Assembly: GCA_949775045.1 (NCBI GenBank)
Contig: OX459096.1
Coordinates: 33,537,160-33,601,159 of the forward strand
Length of the DNA stretch: 64,000 bases
Source of the DNA: Metridium senile
Lineage: Eukaryota; Cnidaria; Anthozoa; Actiniaria; Metridiidae
Direction of reading: 5' to 3'
In this document: piece by piece, positions 22,401-31,974 of the stretch
Layout of the letters: the number at the start of each line of letters is the position of its first letter
How positions within the stretch are numbered: the stretch's first letter is position 1
The notes under the pieces: generated by a model
What the model was told of the DNA's origin: nothing
What the model saw: only the letters and a program-made list of their open reading frames with translations
Databases searched by the model: none
Made by a program: the position numbers and the translations under genes

Positions 22401-25400
22401 TCGAGAGGCAGAGACTTTAGAAACTTTGATGTCTGTAATTGTCAAAAAAAAATGTCAAAATAATGTCAAAAATTCATCAACGTTTTTGCAAGTGACTACG
22501 GTATGGTGAGTCCCACAGTAATTGGTACCATATTTTATCAATGGGAGAAACATGACAGTTATGTACATGTACTTTTGGGATTCTTTGCATGGTTTGAAAA
22601 TAATATTATATAATATATATATATTTATTCTAATTCTAATTTTTCTTTATTTGCAGAAAGAAGTAGTGTGTCAGATTCAACTCGAAGTAGATCTAATAGC
22701 CAACCAAATAAAAACTCTAACTCTGAGGAGAAAGAAGCATTAATTGCACAGGTCAGTTTCTATAATATTATGGACAATATCCAGTGATTTCACTGTCTGG
22801 GTTGATAGCGTGTGATACATTACTAGTGTACAACATTTTCATTTCAAATATTGATTAAAATCTATTCTAAAGAATTTATTTATGTGGATGCTCAGGGTAA
22901 ACAACACAAGCTGCAAAAATAAATTATAGACATTACTCAGCTACATGTGAGCCCCTCCCAGGGGGAAAGGGGGGGGGGGGGGGGTTGCATGCTCCCATGA
23001 TCCTTTGATCTTTTTGCATTTTCTCCCTTGTTCCCCATAAGTAAAATAACTGTCTCCCTAAAATGTTTTACCTTATGTTCCCATGATCCCTTGGGAGTAT
23101 CCCTTGTTCCCTAAAAATAAATGCCCTTGATCCCTAAAACCCCTGCGAGGGGCTCACATGTTGTGATGCTAATTTGAATGTTAACCATCTACCTAAAAAC
23201 ATGATTGTATACATGTGTACATGGACCATTATGCCATAGACCCCTGCTCTGTTCTAATTGAAAAATAATTGTGTGAGTTAAAGGGTCAATATTTGCATAA
23301 TATCAATCTTACTTAATTATTTCTAAGATTTAGTGATGACATCATAATAATGATGTACTATCAAAGTAATGTTGATTATTTATTTTTATGTACTCCATTG
23401 AAACAACAATTGACTGTAACTTTTTCTAGGTTCATAAACTACAAGAAGAAATATTAGTTTTGAAAAGAGGAGAAAATGGTACCCCGAAAACAATTACAGC
23501 AGATTTGGAGGAGCTTAGGAGTAAGTAAACAGTTGAGATTCTATTAATGAATTGTTAATAACACCCATCAATCATAATATCAGTTATAATGACCTATGTT
23601 CTATGCAGGTTCTGACACATGTCAGTTTTGTAAATAATCATGTTTGTTTTGCACTTGATACTAATTATATTACTAGTACACTATTCTGAACGTTATTAAA
23701 ATAAGGGAAATGTTCACACTACTGATGCTACTGACACTGTATTTTATTTACTCCAGCCTTAATTTGAATCTATTGTTTCATGATCAGTGGAGTGAATTAC
23801 TATAGGGACCTATTTATTGCTAACAATCTTTAAGTTTTAAATATTTATAACAGATTATTTTAAATAAGTAATAAAAACTGAGAATGGAGGCAATGAGCCA
23901 TATATAGCCTGATTTTTTAAGGCTGATGTATTGTTGACTGTTAACTTTCAGGGGAATTTACTAGACAAATCAATGACTTTAGAATTAAACTACAAAAAGC
24001 AGAACAAGAAAATGCAAGGCTAGAAGGAGTGGTGAGTGTTGGCAATATTCACAGTGTATTTTCAGTAATATGAAATTTCAATTTACAATGTTTTGATATA
24101 GTGTACATGCCTACATGTCAGTAACTTCATGTGTGCTTCAAAATTTATCCATTTGTAATGAATCTTCATGAAAAAAGAATTGAAAATAATACAATTAATG
24201 GACTAGTTATGTAATAGTTGTATTTTTTGAAAGTCAAAGTAATTCAGCAAAAACAATGGAAAGCTATTGATAGTCTTAACAGTTATATGTCACAATCCCC
24301 TCCTTTTCCAAGTTGACATCATCTTGTATCTTTTAGGTTATGAGACTTGAAAGCCAGGTTAAGAGATACAAGACACAAGCAGAGGCAGCTGTAAGTATCC
24401 TGAATACCAACCTTAAACTAGAATCTTTATATGTGTCAAGGAGACTTCTTTCATATAGCCTGCTTAGCAAGCATTTCTTTTGGGGGGAACGGAAGAAAGT
24501 TGTTTTTGGTTGTTTTGGGATAGCTGTGTTACCGATATAGCCGCGCGAAACATAAGACAAGTGCAAAAAAAAAACTCATCTTAGGTTTTGCGCAGACATA
24601 TTGGTAACACAGCTATCCCAAAACAACCAAAAAACAACTTTCTCCCGTTCCCCCAAAAGAAACACTTGCTACGCTGGCTATCTTTCATATAAGCCTGCCT
24701 CTTTGCAATACTGTTTTTTATTTATCTCTTTTTATCATCTGTACTGTTTATTTGCTCTCTTTTTGTAATATTTGTATAATATACAATGTACCTTGTAATA
24801 TGACAGATAAATAATAAATAAATACATGGATTGATAAAAATTGCCTGTCCTTTTTTTGCAAAAACAATAAATTTGTAGAAGGTGTATGCAGGAATATAGG
24901 CAAACATTGGATATGTGAAACAATGAGATTAAAACCTAATTATTGTCTTTGTCATGTCTTAGGTAAGCACAGAAGATGAACTTAAATCAGAAAATAGGAA
25001 ACTTTATCGAGAGGTAATATGAAACTTTAGCACTATAATGTGTGCTATTTGTTATTACTTCTTAGTTGTTATGCTGATTAATGCATGTACAATATGTATT
25101 ATGTTTTTGTAGTATGCGTTTTTCAAGCTTTAATAAATGTATGTAAAAATACTATGTACAGCATGTACATTGAATTGACTATCAATAGTACATACATGTA
25201 TATGGGTATGTGTATATATTATTATATTATATTATATTTTATATCATAGCTTAGATAGTACGTAAGCTCTGATTGGGTGATTTACTCAAAAAAGCTATGC
25301 TCTATTTCACCGGTAGAGACATGGTTTTTGATTGACAGCTCACAATTTTAACAAGAGTTTTTCTGTTATAAGCTGGGGTGGCATAGGTGGCCTAGCGGTG

Positions 25401-26750
25401 AGAGTGCTGGCCTTTCACCACTGTGGTCCAGGTTCGAGTCCCGGCTCGGGCATGGATTATATGTGAGTTGAGTTTGTTTGATGTGTTCTTCTCTCCTATG
25501 CCACGAGGGTTTTTCTCCGGGTTATCCGGTTTTCCTCCCTCCGCAAAAATGAACATGTGAGTGAGTCTCCCCGATTAGTAGGGCACACTGTGTCCAGCTA
25601 GAAGATCGAGACTTTAAAAAAGTGATTTATTAACTTTCTGGTAACCTAAACCCTGAAGCCTACGGTGCACGGCTTTCACTACTCAAATAAAATTCAAATT
25701 CGCCTGAATTGCTTTGTATATGTCAGTCTCATGCAAGAGTTCAGCTAAAGGTTTTTGTTTTTAGCCACAGAAGTCAACTAAAGCTATGTTTTAACGGTTT
25801 TTTAACCGCGTGCTCTATTTCACCGGTAGAGTCATAGGAACTGGCTTCTATTGCTTAAATATTATATTATATCTATTTCACCGGTAGAGTCATAGGAACT
25901 GGCTTCTATTGCTTAAATATTATATTATATTATATTACATTACATTACATTACATTACATTACATTACATTACATTACATTACATTACATTACATTACAT
26001 TACATTACATTACATTACATTACATTACATTACATTACATTACATTACATTACATTACATTACATTACATTACATTACATTACATTACATTATATGATAT
26101 GATATGATTATGCGCATGTAATCATAATAATAAATGAAAAACGCTCCCTATAATTATCATAAGGTACATAATAAAAGTGAGTGGTCGATCTGTATTTGAT
26201 TTATACAATATTTGCAGCAGATTTTTATGGAATTTGCAATGGGGAGTCGCAAACGAGCTATTAAAATGGATACGAATAGATAGTATAAATTATTACATTA
26301 CACAATTAACGACTGGTTTCCATATATATGATCGCTGCGATCGCCGAAAATCATGTTTGGCCATCAGAATATAGCTCAGAGTTCTTTGTGATTAAACAAA
26401 ATCGACACTGATTTTTGTATGTTTAGGTTTATTTCGTCAAATTTAAGCTTCAACCATTAGTCAACAGTGGTATTTTTATTATTTCACAAAACCAAAGCGC
26501 CATCACAGCGATCCTGGCGATCGTATAGCGATTATATGGGAACCAGGCTTAACGCCTGGCTTTGCAAGCTCACTATTGCAACTGATATTGCCATTGTACA
26601 TGTTTTTAATTGTCTAAAACTAATAGTGTAACACTTTTTCTTCACCAGTTACGGAAAACTCAAGATGAAATCAGCGAACTTGAAACAGCCAACGATCACT
26701 TACAAAAGAGGCTCGAAAAGATCAAAAACAGAAGGAAAGAAGAATTGTAG
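16452..26750 (+). CDS. LRRFIP2: LRRFIP1/2-type Flightless-I-interacting coiled-coil protein, 389 aa, 14 coding exons
   Basis: Exons: 16452-16541, 17790-17876, 19417-19446, 19714-19839, 20088-20197, 20948-21008, 21236-21328, 21771-21870, 22657-22751, 23430-23520, 23952-24031, 24337-24390, 24963-25013, 26649-26750. They sum to 1170 nt in one frame. Residues 20-59 carry the family's hallmark N-terminus ([20 protein letters not shown], then [12 protein letters not shown]). Residues 70-111 are a polar linker. Residues 112-389 are coiled coil with the conserved [20 protein letters not shown] and a closing [12 protein letters not shown]. In vertebrates the family binds the leucine-rich repeats of Flightless-I and acts in Wnt/Dishevelled and TLR-MyD88 signalling. 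Those roles are family knowledge. All donors are GT except exon 8, which uses GC (AG|GCAAGT at 21871); the nearby GT would read into a stop. LRRFIP1 and LRRFIP2 diverged in vertebrates, so the symbol means the shared ancestor. Confidence 0.93.
19012..19182 (+). repeat. Two-copy intronic tandem duplication
   Basis: A unit of about 65 bp containing ATTTTATGCTAGCAGAGG and GTTAAAATC occurs at about 19012 and again at about 19117, with several substitutions. It lies in an intron of the LRRFIP-like gene. Confidence 0.6.
20229..20482. repeat. hAT-like foldback MITE in an intron
   Basis: CAAGGGAGCACGGCAGACTG is mirrored by CAGTCTGCCGTGCTCCCTTG. The inner arms also pair (ATATTTGATCTTTTGAAAG side). 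TTTTATT flanks both ends (20222-20228 and 20483-20489), consistent with a 7-8 bp duplication. Length 254 bp, non-coding. The hAT label rests on terminal bases and duplication size only. Confidence 0.7.
21390..21600 (+). repeat. Degenerate intronic tandem repeat
   Basis: Two diverged units of about 100-115 bp share GCAACATGTTGACATT-type and TATTGCCCTGCTTCATTGTA-type blocks (21390-21490 and 21500-21600). Confidence 0.5.
22281..22512. repeat. Foldback element in an intron
   Basis: GACTCGCCGTACCATAGTCA is mirrored by TGACTACGGTATGGTGAGTC. The long inner arms include TTGACATTATTTTGACATTT on one side and its inverse on the other. Confidence 0.75.
22943..23161. repeat. Foldback MITE with ACATGTGAGCCCCT termini
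   Basis: ACATGTGAGCCCCTCC is mirrored by GAGGGGCTCACATGT. A G run of about 16 lies next to the left end and TTGTTCCC-type words repeat inside. Intronic. Confidence 0.65.
24456..24680. repeat. TAGCCTGC foldback MITE with a 9-bp target duplication
   Basis: TAGCCTGCTTAGCAAGC is mirrored by GCTACGCTGGCTA. The arms contain GGATAGCTGTGTTACC and its inverse. TCTTTCATA occurs immediately on both sides (24447-24455 and 24681-24689). A 9-bp duplication suggests a Mutator-like mechanism, which is inference. It lies in an intron of the LRRFIP-like gene. A decayed relative is at 10066-10390. Confidence 0.8.
25375..25640 (+). mobile_element. tRNA-derived SINE, full-length, plus strand, intronic
   Basis: Pol III box A (TGGCCTAGCGG, 25388-25398) and box B (GGTTCGAGTCC, 25431-25441) sit 32 bp apart, as in tRNA-derived heads. 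A Deu-like block follows (TTTTTCTCCGGGTTATCCGG), then CCAGCTAGAAGATCGAGAC and an A-rich end. It is the best preserved of three copies and is in sense orientation within the last intron of the LRRFIP-like gene. Confidence 0.85.
25808..25935 (+). repeat. 60-bp direct duplication next to the microsatellite
   Basis: CTATTTCACCGGTAGAGTCA followed by TAGGAACTGGCTTCTATTGC appears twice back to back. A related GCTCTATTTCACCGGTAGAG is at about 25298. Confidence 0.75.
25936..26092 (+). repeat. (TTACA)n pentanucleotide microsatellite
   Basis: About 31 uninterrupted TTACA units, grading into TATAT/GATAT at the edges. In the last intron of the LRRFIP-like gene. The apparent open frame it creates is not a gene. 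Confidence 0.97.
26312..26548. repeat. Foldback MITE with CTGGTTTCCATAT termini
   Basis: ACTGGTTTCCATATATATGA with GATCGCTGCGATCGCC is mirrored by GGCGATCGTATAGCGA and ATATGGGAACCAGG. It lies about 100 bp before the last exon of the LRRFIP-like gene. Confidence 0.75.
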
Positions 26751-26944
26751 ATTGTTGAATAGTCTACTTCATTTGTCTTGGAATTTGAAGCCAATTACTG
26801 AAGGAAAGAGTGAGAAACTAGTAAAACATTTGTCATACTAGTGTGCACTGTGCTTCACATGTATGTAGAGCTCCTTCCAAATAACTTAATATCATACACA
26901 GCTGTTTTTAAAGTTAGGAACCTTCCCCTGCTGAAGTAGACTAT

Positions 26945-27203
26945 ACTGTAAAAACGACTGAGTATTGGCCTCAATATACTTAATTGATGCGTCCACAATT
27001 AATCAATTTATGGTAAGATTGCTACTTCTTTGAAATAAAAAGAATAATCCTAAAGTAATGCTATCGTATTACCGAATAATTGTGGATGCATCTATTTACT
27101 CAGTTATTTGAGTAACCACTATATGCATTCATTATTGCAGTAAATGTGAAAGCATCGAATTACTCCGCCGTTTGAGTATTTTCCGCTGAGTCGTTTTTGC
27201 AGT
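26945..27203. repeat. Foldback MITE with ACTGNAAAAACGAC termini
   Basis: ACTGTAAAAACGACTGAGTA is mirrored by CTGAGTCGTTTTTGCAGT. It is 195 bp beyond the LRRFIP-like stop codon and contains an AATAAA at 27034, so it could supply part of the 3' untranslated region or the polyadenylation signal. Confidence 0.65.
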
Positions 27204-28078
27204 GGGTGATGCATTGCTTGAGCAAACGTTACGTATCAATAGTTTATGGATTAACTTTGGATTACATTGGCTCAAGCCGGCCAAGTTAACTAGAGTGTTT
27301 CTTAGGAAACAATGCAAAAACGATGACTACAAGATGTATAACTAACTGCACATTTGGGACACTGTAATAAATATCGACTGTCTTTAGGATAAACCAGCCA
27401 GTGTTAAATGTCCAATACGTCAAGAAATACGACTTGTTTCTAGGTGCTATTTGGGCCAAGTCGCGCTCGAAGCTCTCTATCTGATTAAATGCACAATATT
27501 TTAAAACCAAGTTAAGTTTAATTGGTTTGGAGAATGTGGTGGAAATCTGAGTGAGGGTATGAAAGATTGGATATGTGAACAATCGACAGTACTAGATCCG
27601 TCGTGAAAATGTTTAACCCCGTCACTTCATTATTTTAAAGCTATAGGTATTTGCTATCATTTTGCTTTGACTCGGCCTTTGACCTGGAATCCAGAACCAT
27701 ACATTATCTGTCTACGACTAAACAATTCGTTACAAAGTTGGTGTTTGTGGTATACATATTATTTTTGTTGCACCAACTATAACGCACTACTATTTTTTTA
27801 GGCTAGGACTGGGGTATGGTTCGCACTTTAGCTAAATAATCAGTGTCGGTAGGAGGATGAAGCAAATGTGGTTAAGTTTGGTGACAAGGAAAAAACTTCC
27901 CTGTTTCAAAGAAGAACCTCAATTGTAAATTAGCCACACCACAAAGAACACTTGATTAAAGGATACTGATACAACAGTAAAATCTATGCTTCGAAAGTTT
28001 TTAACTAAAATTTAAAACGACTTTAATGGTAGTGGTTACTAAAATAGCTACATACGTAAATCGACGTTTCCATTTGCT
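27204..28078. other. Intergenic, no gene recognised
   Basis: Unique-looking AT-rich sequence. Short frames at 27132-27582 on the minus strand lack family motifs. Confidence 0.4.
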
Positions 28079-28596
28079 CACTGCAAAAACGACCTGCTAG
28101 CCCGGGGGAGTGGAGGGGGTCAGAGGTAAAAATATCAGTTATGCTCTTCGAACTAATTTGTCAGAAACACCGCAAAAATATACCAAAAGTTCTTTTAAAA
28201 GGGCGTGGCATAAATGATATCTTATTTTTTTTCGACACCCTAAATACATATAAATGTCGAAGTTCCACATTTCAATTACCCTATTAAATTTACCCTATAA
28301 GATACTAAATCACCGTTTTTATCTTGAGATACGATGAGCATATCCGATACTTATAACCCTGAGTTTCGCCCTTCCCGGCCGGCTAGTGGCCTCTCAAATA
28401 ACTAAGTACGTCGATGGGTCCTGTGCAAAATCGACTAAGTATAGCTAGTGCCAGTTAAATATTTGATACATCCAGCTACTCAGTTTTTTTATTAGTTAAA
28501 ATAACCAACTTATCTATAGTAGGCAAAGTGGTATAAGTGTACATGTGAATGCATTGATAGACTCTGTTGAGGAACCACACCTCGGTCGTTTTTGCA
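28079..28596. repeat. Second, longer copy of the ACTGCAAAAACGACC foldback
   Basis: CACTGCAAAAACGACC at 28079 faces GGTCGTTTTTGCA near 28596. A further degenerate motif, TGTGCAAAATCGACTAAGTA, lies inside, suggesting one copy inserted into another. Confidence 0.5.
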
Positions 28597-29119
28597 TAAC
28601 AAAAAAACTGAGTTAATATGTATATATTATAATTTGATTTTTGTTGTTGTGGTGTACATGTGAAGTATTCTGACTATTCTTCCCTAACTTACAATAATTC
28701 CTGTTCAAAATAAGGTAAAATTTGTAATGCCTATTGATAGACTGTATTTCAATTTTGTAATCGAAAAAATATTCCTGGTTTTGTAGAATAATAATAACAT
28801 CAATAATTATAATTATTAAAATATTTTAAAATAATTTCTGAGTTTCTACATTTCTTTACTGATTAATGTCTTTCGGCGCCATTTCGAATTTCCCTCCCCT
28901 GCAAACTAAAGTCTTCGCTTCCCTTCCCCTGCAAAAGTCTTCCCCCAGCGGCGCTCGTTATCATACCAAATAATATTGTGACAATATTTTCCTTGTAAAA
29001 TTATATTTGAAAAAAGGTTGAATAGTGAATATTGCATTTCAAGGTCTTGATCTTGTAAACTTAAAGTTATTACTAAATTAAATATATCGATTTGGATGGT
29101 ATATACTGTTTTGTTGAGT
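28597..29119. other. Intergenic, no gene recognised
   Basis: AT-rich. A short duplicated CCCTCCCCTGCAAA / CCCTTCCCCTGCAAA word occurs at about 28890-28935. Confidence 0.4.
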
Positions 29120-29356
29120 ATATACACCTACTTGCAGTAAGGTTGTCATACAAAAATATACATTTGTTATAAAGAAAATAGAACATTTGTGATTTAGTAC
29201 GATAGGAATTGATTAAAAGACAAAAGAAGATCACTCAAGCAGAACTGTCTCTTTTGTCTTTTAATTAATTCCTTTCGCACTAAATCACAAATGTTCTATT
29301 TTCTTTGTGACAAATGTTCTAATTTGTATGACAACCTTACTGCAAGTAGGTGTATA
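29120..29356. repeat. Foldback MITE with TATACACCTACTTGCAG termini
   Basis: TATACACCTACTTGCAGTAA is mirrored by TTACTGCAAGTAGGTGTATA. The inner arms GAACATTTGTGATTTAGT and inverse also pair. The core words GATTAAAAGACAAAAGAAGA and CACTCAAGC(A/T)GAACT recur at 42580-42640 and, more diverged, at 14740-14890. Confidence 0.8.
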
Positions 29357-29645
29357 CCTATTTCAAAAATCGTTGTCCCACGCTCTGATCGGGGCTGCAA
29401 AGCATATCGATATTTTGATCTCTTCTCCATTTATTCATAGCATATTTTTGCTTGTGCGTGTTTGTGTTATATGACCAGCAACTAGCTGCATGTTGCAGTA
29501 GATGATGAATTTCAAACAAATATTTATTGAAAACGAGTAATAAACCAAGACTTTATGTTCATGTTACCGACATTCTTTGCAGGCTTCAGAGTGTAGACGT
29601 CTACCTTCGCCTGCGACTATGATTATTGAAATAGGTGTTTATATA
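29357..29645. repeat. Adjacent foldback with CCTATTTCAA / TTGAAATAGG ends
   Basis: ACCTATTTCAAAAATCG at about 29357 faces ATTATTGAAATAGGTGT at about 29625. The words CACTCTGAAG / CTTCAGAGTGTAGAC and CTGTCCCA / TTGTCCCAC link it to a fragment at 54394-54460. Confidence 0.45.
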
Positions 29646-30252
29646 TGCACTAAAACACTCTAAAATTGTGCTTTCAACAATTACATAACAGATGTACAAC
29701 GCATTTCGGCATTCAGTAGCTATAGCTGGCAGTATATTTGTTTTCATTCCCCCACGGTACCGGTTTTTTTAAAAGACCACTTACTCTTATTCTGGAAGGT
29801 TTCTTATTTTTAATTTTACTATGTAAATTTTTAGATCCTCGATATTCGTGTAATATATCGTGTAATTTGAAGTTCTTGAATTAATTAGTGTAAAGTGTTT
29901 GATAATGTGTACACTGTCCTTACATGTAAATTACCGCGAGTTGTAGTCACATTGTAAAAAATATATTTCATGCATGCTACCGAGGCTTAGGTCCGGTAGC
30001 CTGCACGGGTAATTAAACCGGCTGCGACGCAGGCTAAGGCTTAGGTTGTTCGATTCGAACCGCGAAAAAATTAAAGGTTCTTTGCATAAATGTAGCGATA
30101 GGAAATGGATGCAATTACTATACTTTTCATCCATGCATTGACGTTGGACTGCAAATTACCTCCTTGAAGTTGACGTCAGAACAGTGTTAGATATAGCCGC
30201 GCATTTAAATTAAAATTCAACTAATAGGATAGCCTGAGGATCGTGCTGATTT
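29646..30252. other. Intergenic, no gene recognised
   Basis: A small inverse pair (GCCTGC near 29999 and GCAGGC near 30028) is the only structure noticed. Confidence 0.35.
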
Positions 30253-30302
30253 GCATCCTCGGGAACCCAGGGGTAATAGCAGAAGATTACCCCTGGGTTC
30301 CC
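30253..30302. repeat. Short hairpin, GGGAACCCAGGGGTAAT family
   Basis: Arms GGGAACCCAGGGGTAAT and ATTACCCCTGGGTTCCC surround an 8-nt loop. The same terminal word begins the larger foldback at 33918-34201. Confidence 0.75.
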
Positions 30303-30491
30303 AAGGATGGCTGATTTGTCCAGACTTGGAATAAAATGTATTAATCAAACATTGAAATGTGATTGCGGGACTGCAAGAGCAAAACAGCCAGTTGGGACTT
30401 TGGAATTGGAGCCGGCTGGGAAATGCCATAAAAAATAAGGACCCATCTCTACAATCTTTTGTAAAATATATGAGACACCCCACCTCCCACC

Positions 30492-30585
30492 TACCCTGGG
30501 TTCCAGAGGCTCTAGAGGGGATTGGGGAGAGACCCCCGGCGGGGGTCTCTCCCCAATCCCCTCTAGAGCCTCTGGAACCCAGGGT
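30492..30585. repeat. Perfect 46-bp-arm palindrome flanked by 10-bp direct repeats
   Basis: The left arm from 30492 (TACCCTGGGTTCCAGAGGCT...) is matched base for base by the right arm ending at 30586, with only GGC between. ACCTCCCACC flanks both sides (30482-30491 and 30586-30595). The lack of any mismatch implies a recent insertion or active correction. Open frames crossing it on both strands are artefacts of the palindrome. Confidence 0.85.
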
Positions 30586-30823
30586 ACCTCCCACCCTCAT
30601 CCCCCATAACAACTGAATGTTGATTAGAGGTGTGTTCGTCGATAAATGAGACGCCCCCACCCCATCCCCCATAACAATATATGTTGATCAGAGGCCGACG
30701 AACGGTTCGTCGATCTGAGGTTTTTAATGCAAATTTCAAGACCCAAACATCAACCTTGAATAGGGGAAGGGGGATAAGATTTTCACAAATCACTATGGCA
30801 CATTTATTTTGCATAGGATTGTA

Positions 30824-31017
30824 CAGGGGCGTATCTAGAAATTTGACAAGGAGGGTGAACTTTGATATCCTTTTGGCAGATAATGGCAGACACAAGAGCG
30901 CAAAGATCGTAATGTGCCCGCTTTTCTTTGCTAAAACGGGACTTTACTGCAAAAGGGGGGGGGGGGTGAAAAGTCACCCAGTTCACCAACCTCCCCCCCC
31001 CCCTGCGTCCGCCCCTG
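30824..31017. repeat. Foldback element with CAGGGGC ends and poly-G/poly-C tracts
   Basis: CAGGGGCGTATCTAG at the left faces GTCCGCCCCTG at the right. A G12 run and a C12 run lie near the right side, and GGGTGAAC / GTTCACC pair inside. TTGTA flanks both ends (30819-30823 and 31018-31022), a possible 5-bp duplication. Confidence 0.6.
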
Positions 31018-31491
31018 TTGTAGCTACCTCCGACCCTTCCCAGCCCCCTCCATGGCCCTCTTAGAGTTTGCTCCCCAAACCTTTCCTATAACTACATCTT
31101 TCGATTTCTCTCGGCGTTCTACGTTCTAGAGAATTCAAAGCTTTAGCTAGTATATAGTCGAAGCGGTGCAATAATAGTCTGCTAGTTAGAGTTGTCGTCG
31201 GGTTGCAACGCCGTATAGCTTATCTCCCTCCCGGTAAAGACTCCTTCCGGGATTAAAAGTCTCTTGTGTCTGTGTTACGGAGACTCGACAAGACTGATAT
31301 ATAAGTACGTCATTGTTGATATGGCCCTTCCAATGCACTGGCTATCCAGCTAGAAAAATACGGAGGCACCACAATTGAAACTCGTTCAACTTCCGACTTC
31401 AAAGGTCAGTTTTGCTTATAAATAATATTAGCATAACGTGAAGAATTTTGCATTCATTAAAATTAATTAGGGCTGACAACGCTGAAAATAT

Positions 31492-31572
31492 CCTGCGAGC
31501 AGAGGTTTTTTTGCTCTTACCTATATATGGCCTATATGGACGGGAAATATAACCTCTAGCTCTGCTCGCAGG
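31492..31572. repeat. Short foldback with CCTGCGAGCAGAGGTT termini
   Basis: CCTGCGAGCAGAGGTT is mirrored by AACCTCTAGCTCTGCTCGCAGG with a 30-bp spacer. Confidence 0.65.
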
Positions 31573-31884
31573 GTTATACGCCAACTATTTCCGTCAAAAG
31601 TAAGGCTAAATCGTAGCGCCATAATCAACCAATCAGAAACGACTATTTTGCACATGTCAGAATGTCTGCCAAATTAATTAGGTTTGCGTCTTTCGGCTAA
31701 AAACAAAGACATCTTGAATAATTTCCTTGTGTCCTTTTCGTTCAGTTCGTCTAGAATTGTACTTACAAATCCTTTTATAGTATGCTTATGTAGTTACAAA
31801 GAAGCAGATCTAGTTTTCCAGTTCAAATTTGAACGATTGACGCGGAAAGTGTCGAGATTTCGACCAGTAGCCTGTCGAAGGACT

Positions 31885-31963
31885 ATGGATTTGGCTATTC
31901 GTCCTTCTCTCTCATCACTTCAACGTAAGAAACACCACAACAGACTAGGATCTAAATCAAACG
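31885..31963 (+). other. Possible 5' exon upstream of the MARCH gene
   Basis: An ATG at 31885 opens 26 codons (MDLAIRPSLSSLQRKKHH...) and ends at a consensus donor, ACG|GTAAGTA, at 31963. Splicing it to the MARCH acceptor at 37235 puts the frame out and meets a stop within ten codons. If used at all, it would be a leader exon with an upstream reading frame, or it belongs to another transcript. The evidence is the donor and the open frame only. Confidence 0.2.
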
Positions 31964-31974
31964 GTAAGTAAAGA

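Noticed and set aside
25388..25441. Functional tRNA gene
   Set aside because: Boxes A and B are perfect, but the flanks do not fold into an acceptor stem and the unit continues into a SINE body present in three copies.
25909..26097. Open frame of repeated ITLHY-type residues
   Set aside because: It is simply the TTACA microsatellite read in frame.
30217..31064. Overlapping frames of 60-150 codons on both strands
   Set aside because: They cross perfect palindromes and G/C homopolymers, which lack stops on both strands. No family motif or splice context is present.
31684..31971. First coding exon of the MARCH protein
   Set aside because: It ends at a good donor, but in phase 1, while the MARCH acceptor at 37235 needs phase 0. 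The fusion hits a stop within ten codons. Kept only as a possible leader exon.
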